DNA of 64,000 bases from Cannabis sativa (taxonomy: Eukaryota; Streptophyta; Magnoliopsida; Rosales; Cannabaceae): positions 1,550,001-1,614,000 of the forward strand of contig NC_083602.1 in NCBI RefSeq assembly GCF_029168945.1, in the 5' to 3' direction. Below the pieces are notes generated by a model. It was not told where the DNA came from. It ran no database searches and was given only the letters and a program-made list of their open reading frames with translations. The position numbers were made by a program, and so were the translations under genes. Of the stretch, positions 48,411 to 58,629 are shown one piece after another. Each line of letters opens with the position of its first letter. The first letter of the stretch is position 1.

Positions 48411-49324
48411 TGCTGCCAAACAAAGTATACAAATTTGGAAGTTAATAAACAACAGTGATTCCACTATTTTGGCATGTACATATGAAATAAATTTCACAAA
48501 TTCACACATTATTGGCTTTCTTTACATATTTACTTTTCCCATTAATACAACATAGAAATTAGCAACTTAGTAATAAAATTAGTGAAAAATAAATTTGAAT
48601 TTTAATGACAACAAACACTCAAACAGTTGGGAGCATGATTCAAGGTACATGAAAATGATGGCAATATTGAACAAAAACTGATCATAATTTCATCAACATA
48701 GAATAATCATCCCAGATCATAGAATTTCAGATCAAATATATATGCATGCATATTTACTGTTCTAACTTAGTATAATAATAATAATAAGAGACTTACTTGT
48801 GAGTAGGGAGCATTAAGCCACTAAGATCTCCCTCATCGGAATTAGGACTGAGAATTTAGGGGAATTTTCAAATGAGAAACTCGGTTCAACATCTCCCTCC
48901 TCCGATTTCCCAATCGTAACAGAACAAAATTCAGAATCCCCAATCGTAATTGAAGAACCTGAGAAAATGCGAAATCTTAAGAGCATTTAACAGAGAAAAA
49001 ATGGAGAATGAAAATGGTGAGAAAATTGAGACTCAGAGTGAGAGTGAGTAGAAATATTACTTTTAATAATGGGATTATAATTATTTTCCAAAAAATAAAT
49101 AAATAAACAAATAAATTACAAAAATATTATTTTACTAAATTTAAATATTTTTACGGATTTTAAGATTTTATTTATATAAAAAAGGTATTTTTATTGATTT
49201 TGTGTTATTTATATATTAGTTTGATGTTGTTTTTCTATTACTTTCATATAATTTTTTGTATTTTTATAAAAATATCAGTATGTAATTTTTCCTTTAATAA
49301 TTTGTATAAAAATGAGGGTGCTTC
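48411..49324. other. 5' region of the IDM-like gene
   Basis: Holds the probable 5' UTR intron (about 48412-48799) and an upstream leader exon (about 48800-49000). Bases 49100-49310 are a copy of the AT-rich dispersed repeat. Confidence 0.45.
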
Positions 49325-49650
49325 TACGAATCCCTAACTCCTTATATGTAAAATTAAAAAAAAAAATCAAAATAATTTACAATATAAAAAGTAGTGTTTA
49401 AACAACTATTTTACACGCAATAAATAAAAAAATTATGTGTGCAATAGATTGTTTGAACTCTATTTTTCGGTGTGTTCAAATTTTTTTGAATTTCTCAAAA
49501 TTTTACAAAATGTCTTAAATCACTACAATATACACGACCATGAAAAAAATTTAGACTAAAATTTTTTCTCTGATACCGAAACAGATAAAAATGAATCGGT
49601 GTACCCATTTCAAGAGATGTATTTTAAGAATTGCATTAAATTTTATTTTC
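49325..49650. mobile_element. foldback element, partial copy 7
   Basis: Only the loop and right arm are kept: TTTACACGC, GTGTGCAATAG, then AATGTCTTAAATCACTACAAT, ACACGACCATGA and CCGAAACAGATAA. The left arm is mostly missing. Confidence 0.55.
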
Positions 49651-50864
49651 TAATTTTTTAATCACAAAATGAAAGTAAAATTTTTGTTTTTAAAAATTTT
49701 ATTTTTGAAAAATAAAAATGCGTTCTGTAACCACTTCTATAAAGTTCATTTTTATTTTTATTTTTTGATTTTATTTAAGTCGAGTCTAGGTCCGGAGTCG
49801 GATTCAGGTTCGGGTCAGAAGCCGGGTTCAGCGACAAGGCCGTGGGGAGGGGATTTGGGTGCAGATTTGGTTGGAGTCCAAAATATAAATTAAGAAAAAA
49901 AAATGTTTAAAAAAATATTGAAAGTGATTTTTTTTTTTGTTTTTAAAATTTTGATTTCTAATTAAAAAATTGAAAAGTGAAAACAGTTTTATAAAACATA
50001 TTTTTGAAAAATATTTTTACTTTTTTAATTTTAAAAATAGAAAACTGATTAAAAAAATGTTACCAAACGCCACCTAGTTAACATGCTATTTTCTATTAAA
50101 TTATTTTTTTTCCTTAATTAATTAAAACAATTTTTCCAAAATCTTTTTTCTGGAGCAGATTGGCAAGATTCTTCTATACAAACTTCATCCTCTAAGCTCT
50201 TCTTTTCTCCACCAATTCACAGTATACACAACTGTTTCTTTGTCTTCAATATAAACACTTTCATCCTTCTGTAAACTAAATTTCAATAATTTGAAAACTT
50301 ATAACATTTTTGGTCATAATGCAGCCTTGAAATATTATAATTAACATTTTTGGACATATCTTATATCAGCAAAGTTTGAAGGTTTCATTCATCAAGATAC
50401 ACATTGCAATGTATATATATTATGCCACAAACCTTTGAGTCAGCAAAATTCTACTTGCTTAAAGAAAAGTCACAAGAGAGTTTCAATTACTTAATCCCAA
50501 AACCAATAAATTTGCTGCCATGAGCTATTATTTCAGCTGATTGAATGAACAAATGTTTATAAAGAAAGAAATCATTTCATGATATTAACAAGATATCTCA
50601 CTACTTTCTTGTCCAATGATCATTGAAATTTTGAATCAAATACTTAAACAGAAATCTTAATAATTCAAATGTCTAAAAATTTACTTGGGAAATTGCTTCG
50701 ATTTGTTGCATAATTCTCATGTAGTCAAGTTCATCATTAGTACAAAGCTACTGATAAAATAAACACGATGCCATAAGAGACTACATACCATTTTCTAATC
50801 TAAAACTAATAGAAAAAAAATCATTCTTGAACTTATAATCAGCAGTTACTTTGTTTTAAAGCAA
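49651..50864. other. intergenic
   Basis: Bases 49780-49880 are a GC-richer stretch of GGGTTCGG/GGGTCAG-like phrases, as seen in plant repeats. The remaining sequence is AT-rich and no gene is recognised. Confidence 0.4.
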
Positions 50865-52488
50865 CTAAAATATATGTTTTTCATTAATAGACAATGTTTC
50901 TAAAGAAGGTGAAATCCACATCAACGAGTCCTTCAAATCCGATATTCTTTTAGGATTACTACATTTGGTAATAACTTTGAGATGTTTCCAATTAAGCAAT
51001 GGAGAACGACATACCCTTTTCAACTTTTCTGGCCAAATAAGAGCCTTCATGGAAACATATAAACACATATCACTTTAGAGTGAATAGATTAACAATACGA
51101 CATTGAAATAAGGCTACAAAATCAAATAAAAATAAAAACATAATACAAGTTACCTCATATTCCACAACATGTAGGCTAATAGTATTCCAAGAGCAATTGA
51201 GATTCAAAAGAAAATTCAACATATCAGTAAACCAGGCCGCCTCATAGCGATCATCCACATACTCAGTCTCCCCCTCAAGTATCACAATTTTTCCACTCAA
51301 GGAAATAGATGGCTCTATTGATATGCTTAGATCCATATGACCTTCGTAACAAAAGTATGCTAATTTCGGGGCTGATTCAATCGTAATATTGCACGGTCCA
51401 AAGTAAGAACTCGTAAAATTGAAACTTTTCAACTCTTTACCCGAGATTTTGAGATGGTTCTCATGTAAATGATGGAAGATCAAAGTCAAATTCTCAAGAA
51501 GAGGATTATTAGCAAGAAGAGTGTGTAACAATGGCTCGAATTCATCACTAGTATCATCTAACAAGAGATTTCTAATTTTCTTGCAAGCAGAGAAATTTAT
51601 ATTGCGCACCGAAGCACCCCTTAGTACTAAAGATTCAAGATTTATGGCCTCAACTTTTATGTCATCAACATTTATTGTATGTTCCAATTCCAAGAACTTA
51701 AGGCTCAAGCTTCCCAGTCGAAGCTTACCATCAATATGCAAGAATTCATATCTACATAACTGCAATTTCTCAAGAGAATGACAACCCAACAAAAACTTAA
51801 CTACCACATCCTCCTTTGCAGTATGGGAAAGCCAAACATATTCCAATGACAAAGTTTTTAGTGATGGGAAATTAAATGAATGAGAAGTATTCAATCCTAC
51901 TCCACACAACTCCAAAATAGTCAAATATGTTGCATTGACAAGTATTTTGGGTAAGCAGTAGCAACAACCTCCATTGTCTTTGTCTCTGCCTATGCTAAGA
52001 TTTATTTCCTTAACTTTATTCTCAACTGCAAAAGCTAACCATTTATCTACGATCCCAGCCTTACTTTTTTTATAGTAACCAAACATTTCAAGCTTAAAAC
52101 TAGTTGAAATTGAATTTTCTATAAAATACATACCTTTCTTACGGTGTTCCAAATATTTTTCAACATAAATGTAGAACTTTTCTGGGTCCTGTTGCCATTC
52201 CAAATACTGTGCGGTGTCCATTCTACTACAGAGACCAGTCATGGAGAAAAAGATTGTGGGGACTGAATACCAGATAAACTTCCAACGCTTTGAAAGAACG
52301 CATGTCGGAACCACGTTTTCAGTTTTGAGAAAGGATAGGATGTGAACGATCACTGAATTAGGAAGTTTCGAAATTCTGTCTTCACCATCATTTCCATCCA
52401 CCATTGTTAATGATGATGATGATTGTCTTTTACGCCTTTTGCTCAAGTTCATATTATCATTATCCATAATGAGCTGAAATCGACCCAA
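50865..52488 (-). CDS. F-box/LRR/FBD protein
   Basis: Exons are complement of 51154-52488 and 50865-51044, with a 109-bp phase-0 intron, giving 504 residues. The F-box follows a basic stretch (S-K-R-R-K-R) at about residues 37-80: R-I-S-K-L-P-N-S-V-I-V-H-I-L-S-F-L, then L-S-K-R-W-K-F-I-W-Y-S. LRR segments include F-P-S-L-K-T-L-S-L, G-C-H-S-L-E-K-L-Q-L, N-L-E-S-L-V-L and N-P-L-L-E-N-L-T-L. Exon 2 starts A-L-I-W-P-E-K-L-K-R and ends N-E-K-H-I-F. It resembles the 30-kb and 41-kb copies more than the plus-strand genes. Met at 52488 or the in-frame Met at 52467 (M-D-N-D-N) could be the start; I keep the longer. The gene is intact and outside the segmental duplication. Confidence 0.87.
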
Positions 52489-53079
52489 ATTGGATTGTGA
52501 ACTGTAATGGCAAAGATGAATACAAGTATGAGAAATATATCAATCGATTAATTTCATATACATAAAAGAAAGAAGTAAAAGTAGAAAACGGTTAATCCTG
52601 AAGATGAAGATGACCTTCAAACTGAGAAGGATTGAGATTTAGGGTTTCTTAATTAAGTGTGATATAACTTAACAAAACACTTTTTAAAAAATATCTCTAA
52701 CTAATCGTAACACATAATTAATTAAATAATGGAATAATTATATAAGACACCATTTTTTGTAAAATATTTATATTTTACGTTCAAAAAATGTTTTTTTTTT
52801 ACATTTTTACGGTTTTCTAAAAAATAACACGAAAACAACATAAAATCAACAAGAAAACAACATAAAAGTAACATGAAAATAACAACAAAAAATAACATAC
52901 ATACAACAAAAAATTAACAACAAATGAACAAAATTTCAACATAAAAAGACCGTATTTTATGTAAATAAAATCTCGTAAAAATATTTAAAATTTCGTGAAA
53001 CCGTATTTTTGTTATTTTTTTGTTGCTTTTGTGCATTTGTGAAATTAACCCTTAAATAATCACGGGTGTAATTAAGGTG
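52489..53079. other. 5' flank and AT-rich repeat
   Basis: Bases 52489-52660 are the likely promoter and leader of the minus-strand F-box gene. Bases 52740-53050 are a copy of the AT-rich dispersed repeat (many AACATGAAAATAACA phrases). Confidence 0.45.
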
Positions 53080-53295
53080 GTTAAAAATCTTTCCTGGTTT
53101 ATAAAGTTAGTGGGACATAATTTGATAAATATTAAATTTTGGGAGCATAATTTAATACATAAATAATTACTGAATTAGTAAAATTAAATAAAATTTAGAG
53201 TGCCTTTAGAAATCCACAATGTAATTCAACAATTTCAATAATTTAAGAAAAAAATTTAAGGGGCATTTAATGAACAAAAATTTTAATTAATTTTT
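53080..53295. mobile_element. relative of the 13.1-kb MITE, decayed
   Basis: It contains the phrases GGGACATAATTTGATAAAT, GAGCATAATTTAATACAT, AATTCAACAATTTCAATAAT and GGGGCATTTAATGA in the order found in the element at 13079-13470. Confidence 0.5.
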
Positions 53296-53769
53296 TTTTA
53301 GTCATTTTTTACATTATATTAGACAAAAACACTATACAATTAATCAGAGCACATATGACAACATGTAAGAAATGAATTACCAGCTATAATAGAGCATCTC
53401 TAATAGAATGCTAAAAATATAGAGTATAGTTAAATTTTAGCATATTTAACAAAAACTACTATTTCAATGATGATCTAAAATGAGTGTTAAATTTGATATA
53501 TACTAAAAGTTATATCAAATTTAATATAAAATATACCATTGTGTCAAATTTAACTCACAATAAATATTATTTTTTAATTTACTATAATATCCTTAATTAT
53601 TATGATTTATTAATTTTTACTAAATTTTACTTTCGTTTTTACCATATTATTATTATTTAATCAATAAAAAAATAAAAATAATAATTTTTATATATTCTCA
53701 CTAAAATTTCAAATAACTATCAATATAATTAATTATTTTTCACTTATTTTACAAAACAAAACAAACCAA

Positions 53770-54245
53770 ACCAAATGTTTGATATTATAGCATCTTATCA
53801 AAATGAAATGGTTAACTTTGGAATGAATAAACAATAATACAAGTAACTAATAAGATGGAAGCAAAGAGCACCAGTGGTCTAGTGGTAGAATAGTACCCTG
53901 CCACGGTACAGACCCGGGTTCGATTCCCGGCTGGTGCAAATTTAGCTGTGATGATATTTGCACTTCTGTGTTGGAGGGGTCCTTCACCATTATCTTCTTT
54001 AAGATATAAATCAAGTGCTTCTGAGCTTTAAACTTTTTTTTTTGTGTACATGTGTTTATGTGGTTCATTGATATTCCTATAATTATATTCATTTGATTAA
54101 TCAATCCAATTTTTATTATATTAAACATATTCTTAAGGCACCACAGAATAGCAGCTGGTATTGGAAGCAAATTGGACGACAGTTTCTTGGCAAAGAGAGG
54201 TCGACTTTGTTCTAATGTTGTTTGTTTAATTTGTGGCAATGATCA
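53770..54245. repeat. inverted duplication, arm 1
   Basis: The arm contains the tRNA-Gly, its flanks, and a LINE fragment. Read in reverse complement it matches 56200-56650: for example GGTGAAGGACCCCTCCAACA, CAATTTTTATTATATTAAAC and TTTGTTTAATTTGTGGCAATG all appear in the other arm. The match resumes at 54575-54665 after an interruption. Confidence 0.88.
53868..53938 (+). tRNA. tRNA-Gly(GCC), copy 1
   Basis: A 71-base cloverleaf: acceptor GCACCAG/CTGGTGC, anticodon loop CTGCCAC with anticodon GCC, T-arm CCGGG-TTCGATT-CCCGG, discriminator A. Intact A and B boxes. It lies in the inverted duplication and is identical to the copy at 56467-56537. Confidence 0.96.
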
Positions 54246-54300
54246 AGTGGAAAATCACCAGCACTTATTTCTTGAGTGTTACTTTATTGTGGACAATGTC
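54165..54300 (+). mobile_element. LINE zinc-binding-domain fragment
   Basis: The translation reads L-A-K-R-G-R-L-C-S-N-V-V-C-L-I-C-G, then H-L-F-L-E-C, the pattern of the reverse-transcriptase zinc-binding domain of plant LINEs. Only about 45 codons are left; it runs into LTR sequence at about 54285. Confidence 0.7.
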
Positions 54301-54565
54301 CCACATGGAATAAATGGTAGAAAATTGAGCCATATATAAGAACATGGGCTACTCCTCTCATAGCCAATTGGTTTTGAGATGGAACCCCATGATTCTCAAC
54401 ATGGTATCAGAGTCATATCCCTTGCGGGCAAGTGATCATATCCGATCCGTACCTATACAGATAGTGACCATGTCCAATGGTAGAAAATTGAGCCATATAT
54501 AAGAACATGGGCTACTCCTCTCATAGCCAATTGCTTTTGAGATGGAACCCGATGATTCTCAACAT
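54285..54565 (+). mobile_element. copia LTR end with PBS, partly duplicated in tandem
   Basis: An LTR segment (GGACAATGTCCCACATGG ... GATTCTCAACA at 54401) is followed by primer-binding site TGGTATCAGAG (54402-54412). About 65 bases of internal sequence follow, and then a second copy of the last 90 bases of the LTR (54476-54565). The two 90-base copies (54313-54402 and 54476-54565, offset 163) differ at only two positions that I can see. No coding part remains. Confidence 0.75.
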
Positions 54566-54574
54566 ACTTTTGTC

Positions 54575-54850
54575 AATGTAAAACCTTAAACCATACCAAT
54601 GACCAAGTTTTTAAAGATGGAGAACTAAATGAACAACAAGTATCCAACTCTACCCTCTTCAACTCCAACACTGTTAAATGTTTTGCACTCTACTATTTTG
54701 AGACCATCCTCACTTTTCTGAGAGTGGATACATCTGAAGCTTAAAACTAGTTATGGCTGAATCGACAATGAAATATGCATACCATTTTTGTGTTGATCCA
54801 AAGTCTTTTGAATCTTTTAGATTACCATTTCAATTTTGTTACTCTTAAAA
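54575..54850 (-). pseudogene. F-box/LRR fragment
   Basis: On the minus strand one finds, with frame breaks, [15 protein letters not shown] (post-F-box segment) and V-E-L-D-T-C-C-S-F-S-S-P-S-L-K-T-W-S-L. The second part is the inverted counterpart of 56130-56215. There is no F-box and no continuous frame. Confidence 0.75.
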
Positions 54851-55283
54851 CTGTTACAGCTCACAATATAGATAATTTAAGATGTTGAAAATAGATGTAC
54901 ATGTGAAAATATGTATACAACAATATATATAAATCATATTCATATAACACTAAAAAAAAACAGATGCACAAACAATAACAATAACTAAACAAAAGAAGAA
55001 TGTTGAGTGTTACTAACCTCTTCATCTGTAGATTAATCAAAATGATATCAAAAATCAATAAGAAGAGCATGTCAAGTAATGGAATTGTAATTATGTAAAA
55101 TTGCAGCAATATGAAATAACAAGATCTACATAAAAATATATAATATGATCAATAAATTAATACAGAAATGAAGAAAAATCCCATTTTCTTATGCAAAGTA
55201 GTCAAATGCATTAGTACAAACATAAGCTAGGAATTAATTAACAAAACACAATCTGAAAAAGAAGTAAAAGACATTCATCTATA
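54851..55283. other. spacer between F-box fragments
   Basis: AT-rich, no coding homology. It separates two minus-strand F-box pieces. Confidence 0.35.
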
Positions 55284-56125
55284 CTAAAATATGACATTTC
55301 CATTGACAGACAATGTTTCTAAAGAAGGTGAAATCCACATCAACGACTCCATCAAATTCGACAACCTTTTTGGCTTCAAATTCGACATTCTTCCACGATT
55401 CGAATTCGACACTCTTCCAAACTTATGACATTCAGTTATGAATACTTTGAGATGCTTCCATTTAAGTAAAGGCGAACCGCATTCCCTCTTGAAGATTTCT
55501 GGAAAGGGGTTAAAGCCTTCATGCAAATATGTAATAAACATATCAATAAACACACACTTAATATAATATGAACTTCAAATCTATCACAAGGATAATTATT
55601 CTGATTATGTAGAGCAAATGAGATTCGAAAGAAATTTCATACTACTACTAAAAGAGTCAAAGCCAGAAGATTATTACCTTTTCCATTTGACTTATATTGA
55701 ATATACAATCATTGTAACAAAAGCATGTTAATTCTGGATCTGATTCAACTACAAAACAACACCTACTTGTATCCAGAAGATTAAATCTTTTCATGTGTTG
55801 ACTTGAAATTTTAATTAGACAATCTGAAACTGTCACAAGATGTATCAAAGTCAAAGTCTCAAGAAGTGGAATATCAGAAATAAGAGCTTCTAATTTTGAC
55901 TGGTCATATGTAGCTGAATCTACTAATGAGAGATTTTTAATTTTCTTGAAAGAAGAGATGTTTATACTGTCCAAGAAAGCACCATATATAGTACCAAAGA
56001 TTCAACATTACTGGCTTCAAGATGAAATGCTTCATCCTTGTGCCTCTGAAATCCAAGTTCAACGAACTTGATGGTTGAACTTATTTGCAATCGAAAATCA
56101 TCATCGTAAAATACCTTATTATTTG
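55284..56125 (-). pseudogene. F-box/LRR/FBD pseudogene, 3' half
   Basis: Minus strand. The leucine-rich region is recognisable at 55657-56125 (I-K-F-V-E-L-G, E-A-S-N-V-E-S-L-V-L, then a frame change to I-N-I-S-S-F-K-K-I-K-N-L-S-L, L-L-E-T-L-T-L, I-K-I-S-S-Q-H-M-K). The last exon is at about 55284-55520 and ends N-G-N-V-I-F. The exon 2 start needs a one-base shift (A-L-I-W-P-E equivalent is out of frame with the rest), and it has a 12-residue internal expansion with repeated N-L-K/S-N units. F-box absent. Several disabling changes make it a pseudogene. Confidence 0.82.
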
Positions 56126-56129
56126 TTGA

Positions 56130-56215
56130 ATAAGGTGGAGTTGGATACTTGTTGTTCATTTAGTTTTCCATCTTTAAAAACTTGGTCATTGGTATGGTTT
56201 AAGGTTTTACATTGC
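56130..56215 (+). pseudogene. F-box LRR fragment in opposite orientation
   Basis: The plus strand reads V-E-L-D-T-C-C-S-F-S-F-P-S-L-K-T-W-S-L. The neighbouring F-box sequence (55284-56125) is on the minus strand, so an inversion breakpoint lies at about 56126-56130. It pairs with the minus-strand fragment at 54575-54665. Confidence 0.8.
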
Positions 56216-56650
56216 CACAAATTAAACAAACTACATCGTATAACAAATAATAAACAGCTTCCAATACGAGCTGCTATTCTGTTGTGCTTTAGGAATATGT
56301 TTAATATAATAAAAATTGGATTGATTAATCAAATGAATATAATTATAGGAATATGAAAAAAAAAAAATAAGAGATTTAAGCTCAGAAACACTTGGTTATA
56401 TCTGAATTAAGATAATGGTGAAGGACCCCTCCAACACAGAAGTGCAAATATCATCACAGCTTAATTTGCACCAGCCGGGAATCGAACCCGGGTCTGTACC
56501 GTGGCAGGGTACTATTCTACCACTAGACCACTGGTGCTCTTTGTTCCAACCTTATTAGTTACTAATTTTATACTTTATTCATTCCAAAGTTAACCATTTC
56601 ATTTTGATAAGATGATATTATAATATCAATGTTTCGTTTTGTAATTATAC
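56200..56650. repeat. inverted duplication, arm 2
   Basis: Reverse-complement counterpart of 53770-54245, carrying tRNA-Gly copy 2. It directly joins the F-box piece at 56130-56215, whereas arm 1 has about 330 extra bases (LINE end plus copia LTRs) at the same point. The 5-mer CAATG stands on each side of the extra sequence in arm 1 and once in arm 2. Confidence 0.88.
56467..56537 (-). tRNA. tRNA-Gly(GCC), copy 2
   Basis: Identical in its 71 bases to the gene at 53868-53938 but on the minus strand, with anticodon GCC and intact internal promoter boxes. Flanks are also homologous, so the gene was copied within the inverted duplication. Confidence 0.96.
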
Positions 56651-56984
56651 AACAGCATAAGAATAAAATAAACAATCTGATTAATTGTTATAGTGTCTTG
56701 TCTAATAATATATAAAGTTATAGTTTAGTGTGTAATCTATCTTGATTTTTAGATAGAGTCCAAAGCACTTGAGGTAATGAGGTACATAGGTAACCTTTGT
56801 TACCATCTAATAATGTTGTTTTTAAGTCAAAAGTGCTTATACTTTATTGCAATACGAAAAGTATAAGCACTTAAGGCCCAACAACTTTGATGTGGCATTT
56901 AATGATCCCTCCCAAAGTAAAAAATTTTCTTTGAAGAGCCTTCTCTAATTGGTTACCAATATGCCTGGACCTTGTGACAAAGCA

Positions 56985-57305
56985 TGTGAAAATCTCTTCA
57001 ATTTGCCCCGTTTGTAATTCTCATACTGAAACTATATATGCATGCTCTCATTTCATGCGCGTTTGCACACTCATATTGGGCCAAGTTGGATTCAATCTTT
57101 GTTTTGGAGATGCTCTTAACTTTTGGCAGTTGGTTTGATAATCTTTTTAATACTCTTGACGATGAACAGGTGTGTTGTGTTGCCATGGTGTGTTGGGCTT
57201 TATGATAAGCCCAAAATGCCACGTTTTAAAAGAAAATTTTTCCACTAAGTGAGGTTCTTGCATCAGCTAAGGTAACTCTTGATTATTGGTGTAAGGCTCA
57301 GTATA
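56985..57305 (+). mobile_element. LINE C-terminal remnant
   Basis: With frame changes the plus strand gives C-P-V-C-N-S-H-T-E-T-I, a W-A-K-L-D-S-I segment, D-D-E-Q-V-C-C-V-A-M-V-C-W-A-L, and V-L-A-S-A-K-V-T-L-D-Y-W-C-K-A-Q. This is the order zinc-binding domain, linker, start of the RNase H-side region seen in plant LINE polyproteins. Inactive. Confidence 0.65.
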
Positions 57306-57720
57306 ACACTAGTTTGTCATTTATGTTTTTTGAAAACAAAGGAGACGGAATTGAGCTTTGGACTAAACCAAAAATGAATCACACGATTCACCGAGCCACT
57401 GGACGCTATAATCATCGAAAACAAAAAGACAACAAAATAAACGTGAACCAAACAAAAAACACCCTAATCAGAGCAACAAAACTCTAACACTCAAAAGAGA
57501 GCAACGTTGGTATTATTTTAAAGTGTGCTAAAATATAACAACACGCCATCATACATATATATAAATTACAACTACCACAACTACAATATATATTGTATGA
57601 AACTGAAAATGTCAATATCTTATACTTTAGCTCTCTCACCATTTTCTTGAATTTGTAAGACTGGATTCAAGACCCTCAAAGCTTGCTCAACTCTGCTAGT
57701 ATTTTTTTCATGTCAAATGG
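57306..57720. other. intergenic; resembles the NAC 3' flank near its end
   Basis: Bases 57640-57720 (GGATTCAAGA, CCTCAAAGCTT, GTCAAATGG) resemble the 3' flank of the NAC gene at 62930-63070. The remainder shows no gene. Confidence 0.4.
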
Positions 57721-57729
57721 TAACATGTA

Positions 57730-57949
57730 GTGACGGACCCTGAATTTTTACTTTGTGAGGGCTTATTTATTATTAAAAAATATTTATACTTATATTATAA
57801 TCATTTTTATTAGATTTATTTAATTTTGTAGATTTTTTTATTATTTGGGTCTATAATTATCAAATTAAAAAATTATATTTAATTTTTTAAAAGATAATAT
57901 TTTTGTTAGTGGGGGCTATAGCCCCACATTGAGAGTAGTGGGTCCGTCC
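57730..57949. mobile_element. Mutator-like MITE with 9-bp TSD
   Basis: A 220-bp element begins GTGACGGACCC and ends GGGTCCGTCC. It is flanked by an exact 9-base duplication, TAACATGTA, at 57721-57729 and 57950-57958. A paralogous stretch at 63061-63095 has the same flanks (AATGG and ATAATAATATTCAAT) with one TAACATGTA and no insert, which is an empty site. The interior has GGGGGCTATAGCCCC near its right end. Nine-base duplications are typical of Mutator-like elements. Confidence 0.85.
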
Positions 57950-57958
57950 TAACATGTA

Positions 57959-58451
57959 ATAATAATATTCAATATTTATTCAGTACTAATTAATTAAATA
58001 CCAGGTTTAAATTCAATATATGAAGAAATACCCTTTAATTTCTACATATTCATTATTATGAAGAAGTTGACTTTTTCTTCTTTTATTTATTTTTTTATTA
58101 ATTTTTTTTTCTTTTGAATATCAATAACGTCACTCACGCATCAAAATTTTAAATTTTAAAAGAATTTGGAAATGATTATAATTACTAAACCTAATGTAAG
58201 TCCTGCGTAATATTTTGATTTGACTAAATATAATACAAATAAGTTTTATAAAAAATATATATATAAAAATATTTAATTAGTTTTTTTAAAAAAATATTTA
58301 ATTTTATGTTATGTTATAAAAATTAAATTCACTAATATATAATTAACTACTGAATCCTAATCCTAATAGAGTTCACATGAATCAATTAAATTAAAATTAT
58401 GTAAAATTGGGATATTAAATCATTTTCAAACTAACCGACCTTTATTATCTA
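57959..58451. other. promoter-side intergenic region of the RING gene
   Basis: AT-rich; its start is the continuation of the NAC-flank paralog (AATAATATTCAATATTTATT). No gene. Confidence 0.4.
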
Positions 58452-58461
58452 TATATAAATA
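58452..58461 (+). promoter_or_regulatory. TATA box of the RING-H2 gene
   Basis: TATATAAATA lies 169 bases upstream of the ATG at 58630, leaving room for a leader of about 140 bases. It is the only TATA-type motif with this full consensus close to the gene. Confidence 0.55.
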
Positions 58462-58629
58462 CCCTACTCGTGAGACATCAAATGCATCAACATTTTTCAT
58501 TTTTTTTAGTTCCTTTCCTAAACATTTGAATAACCCTAATTTTGATTAATCATTACCTTTTTACCCAAATTTCACAGCTTTTTTTTTTTCTTTGATTCCA
58601 AAATTAATCATTTCTATTAGTGATTAATT

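Noticed and set aside
48411..48509. N-terminal extension of the IDM-like protein
   Set aside because: It ends in a splice-acceptor-like AG just before the conserved M-A-N-S-S start and is probably a 5' UTR intron.
53847..54239. 130-codon minus-strand frame over tRNA-Gly
   Set aside because: It crosses the tRNA gene and a LINE fragment; no homology.
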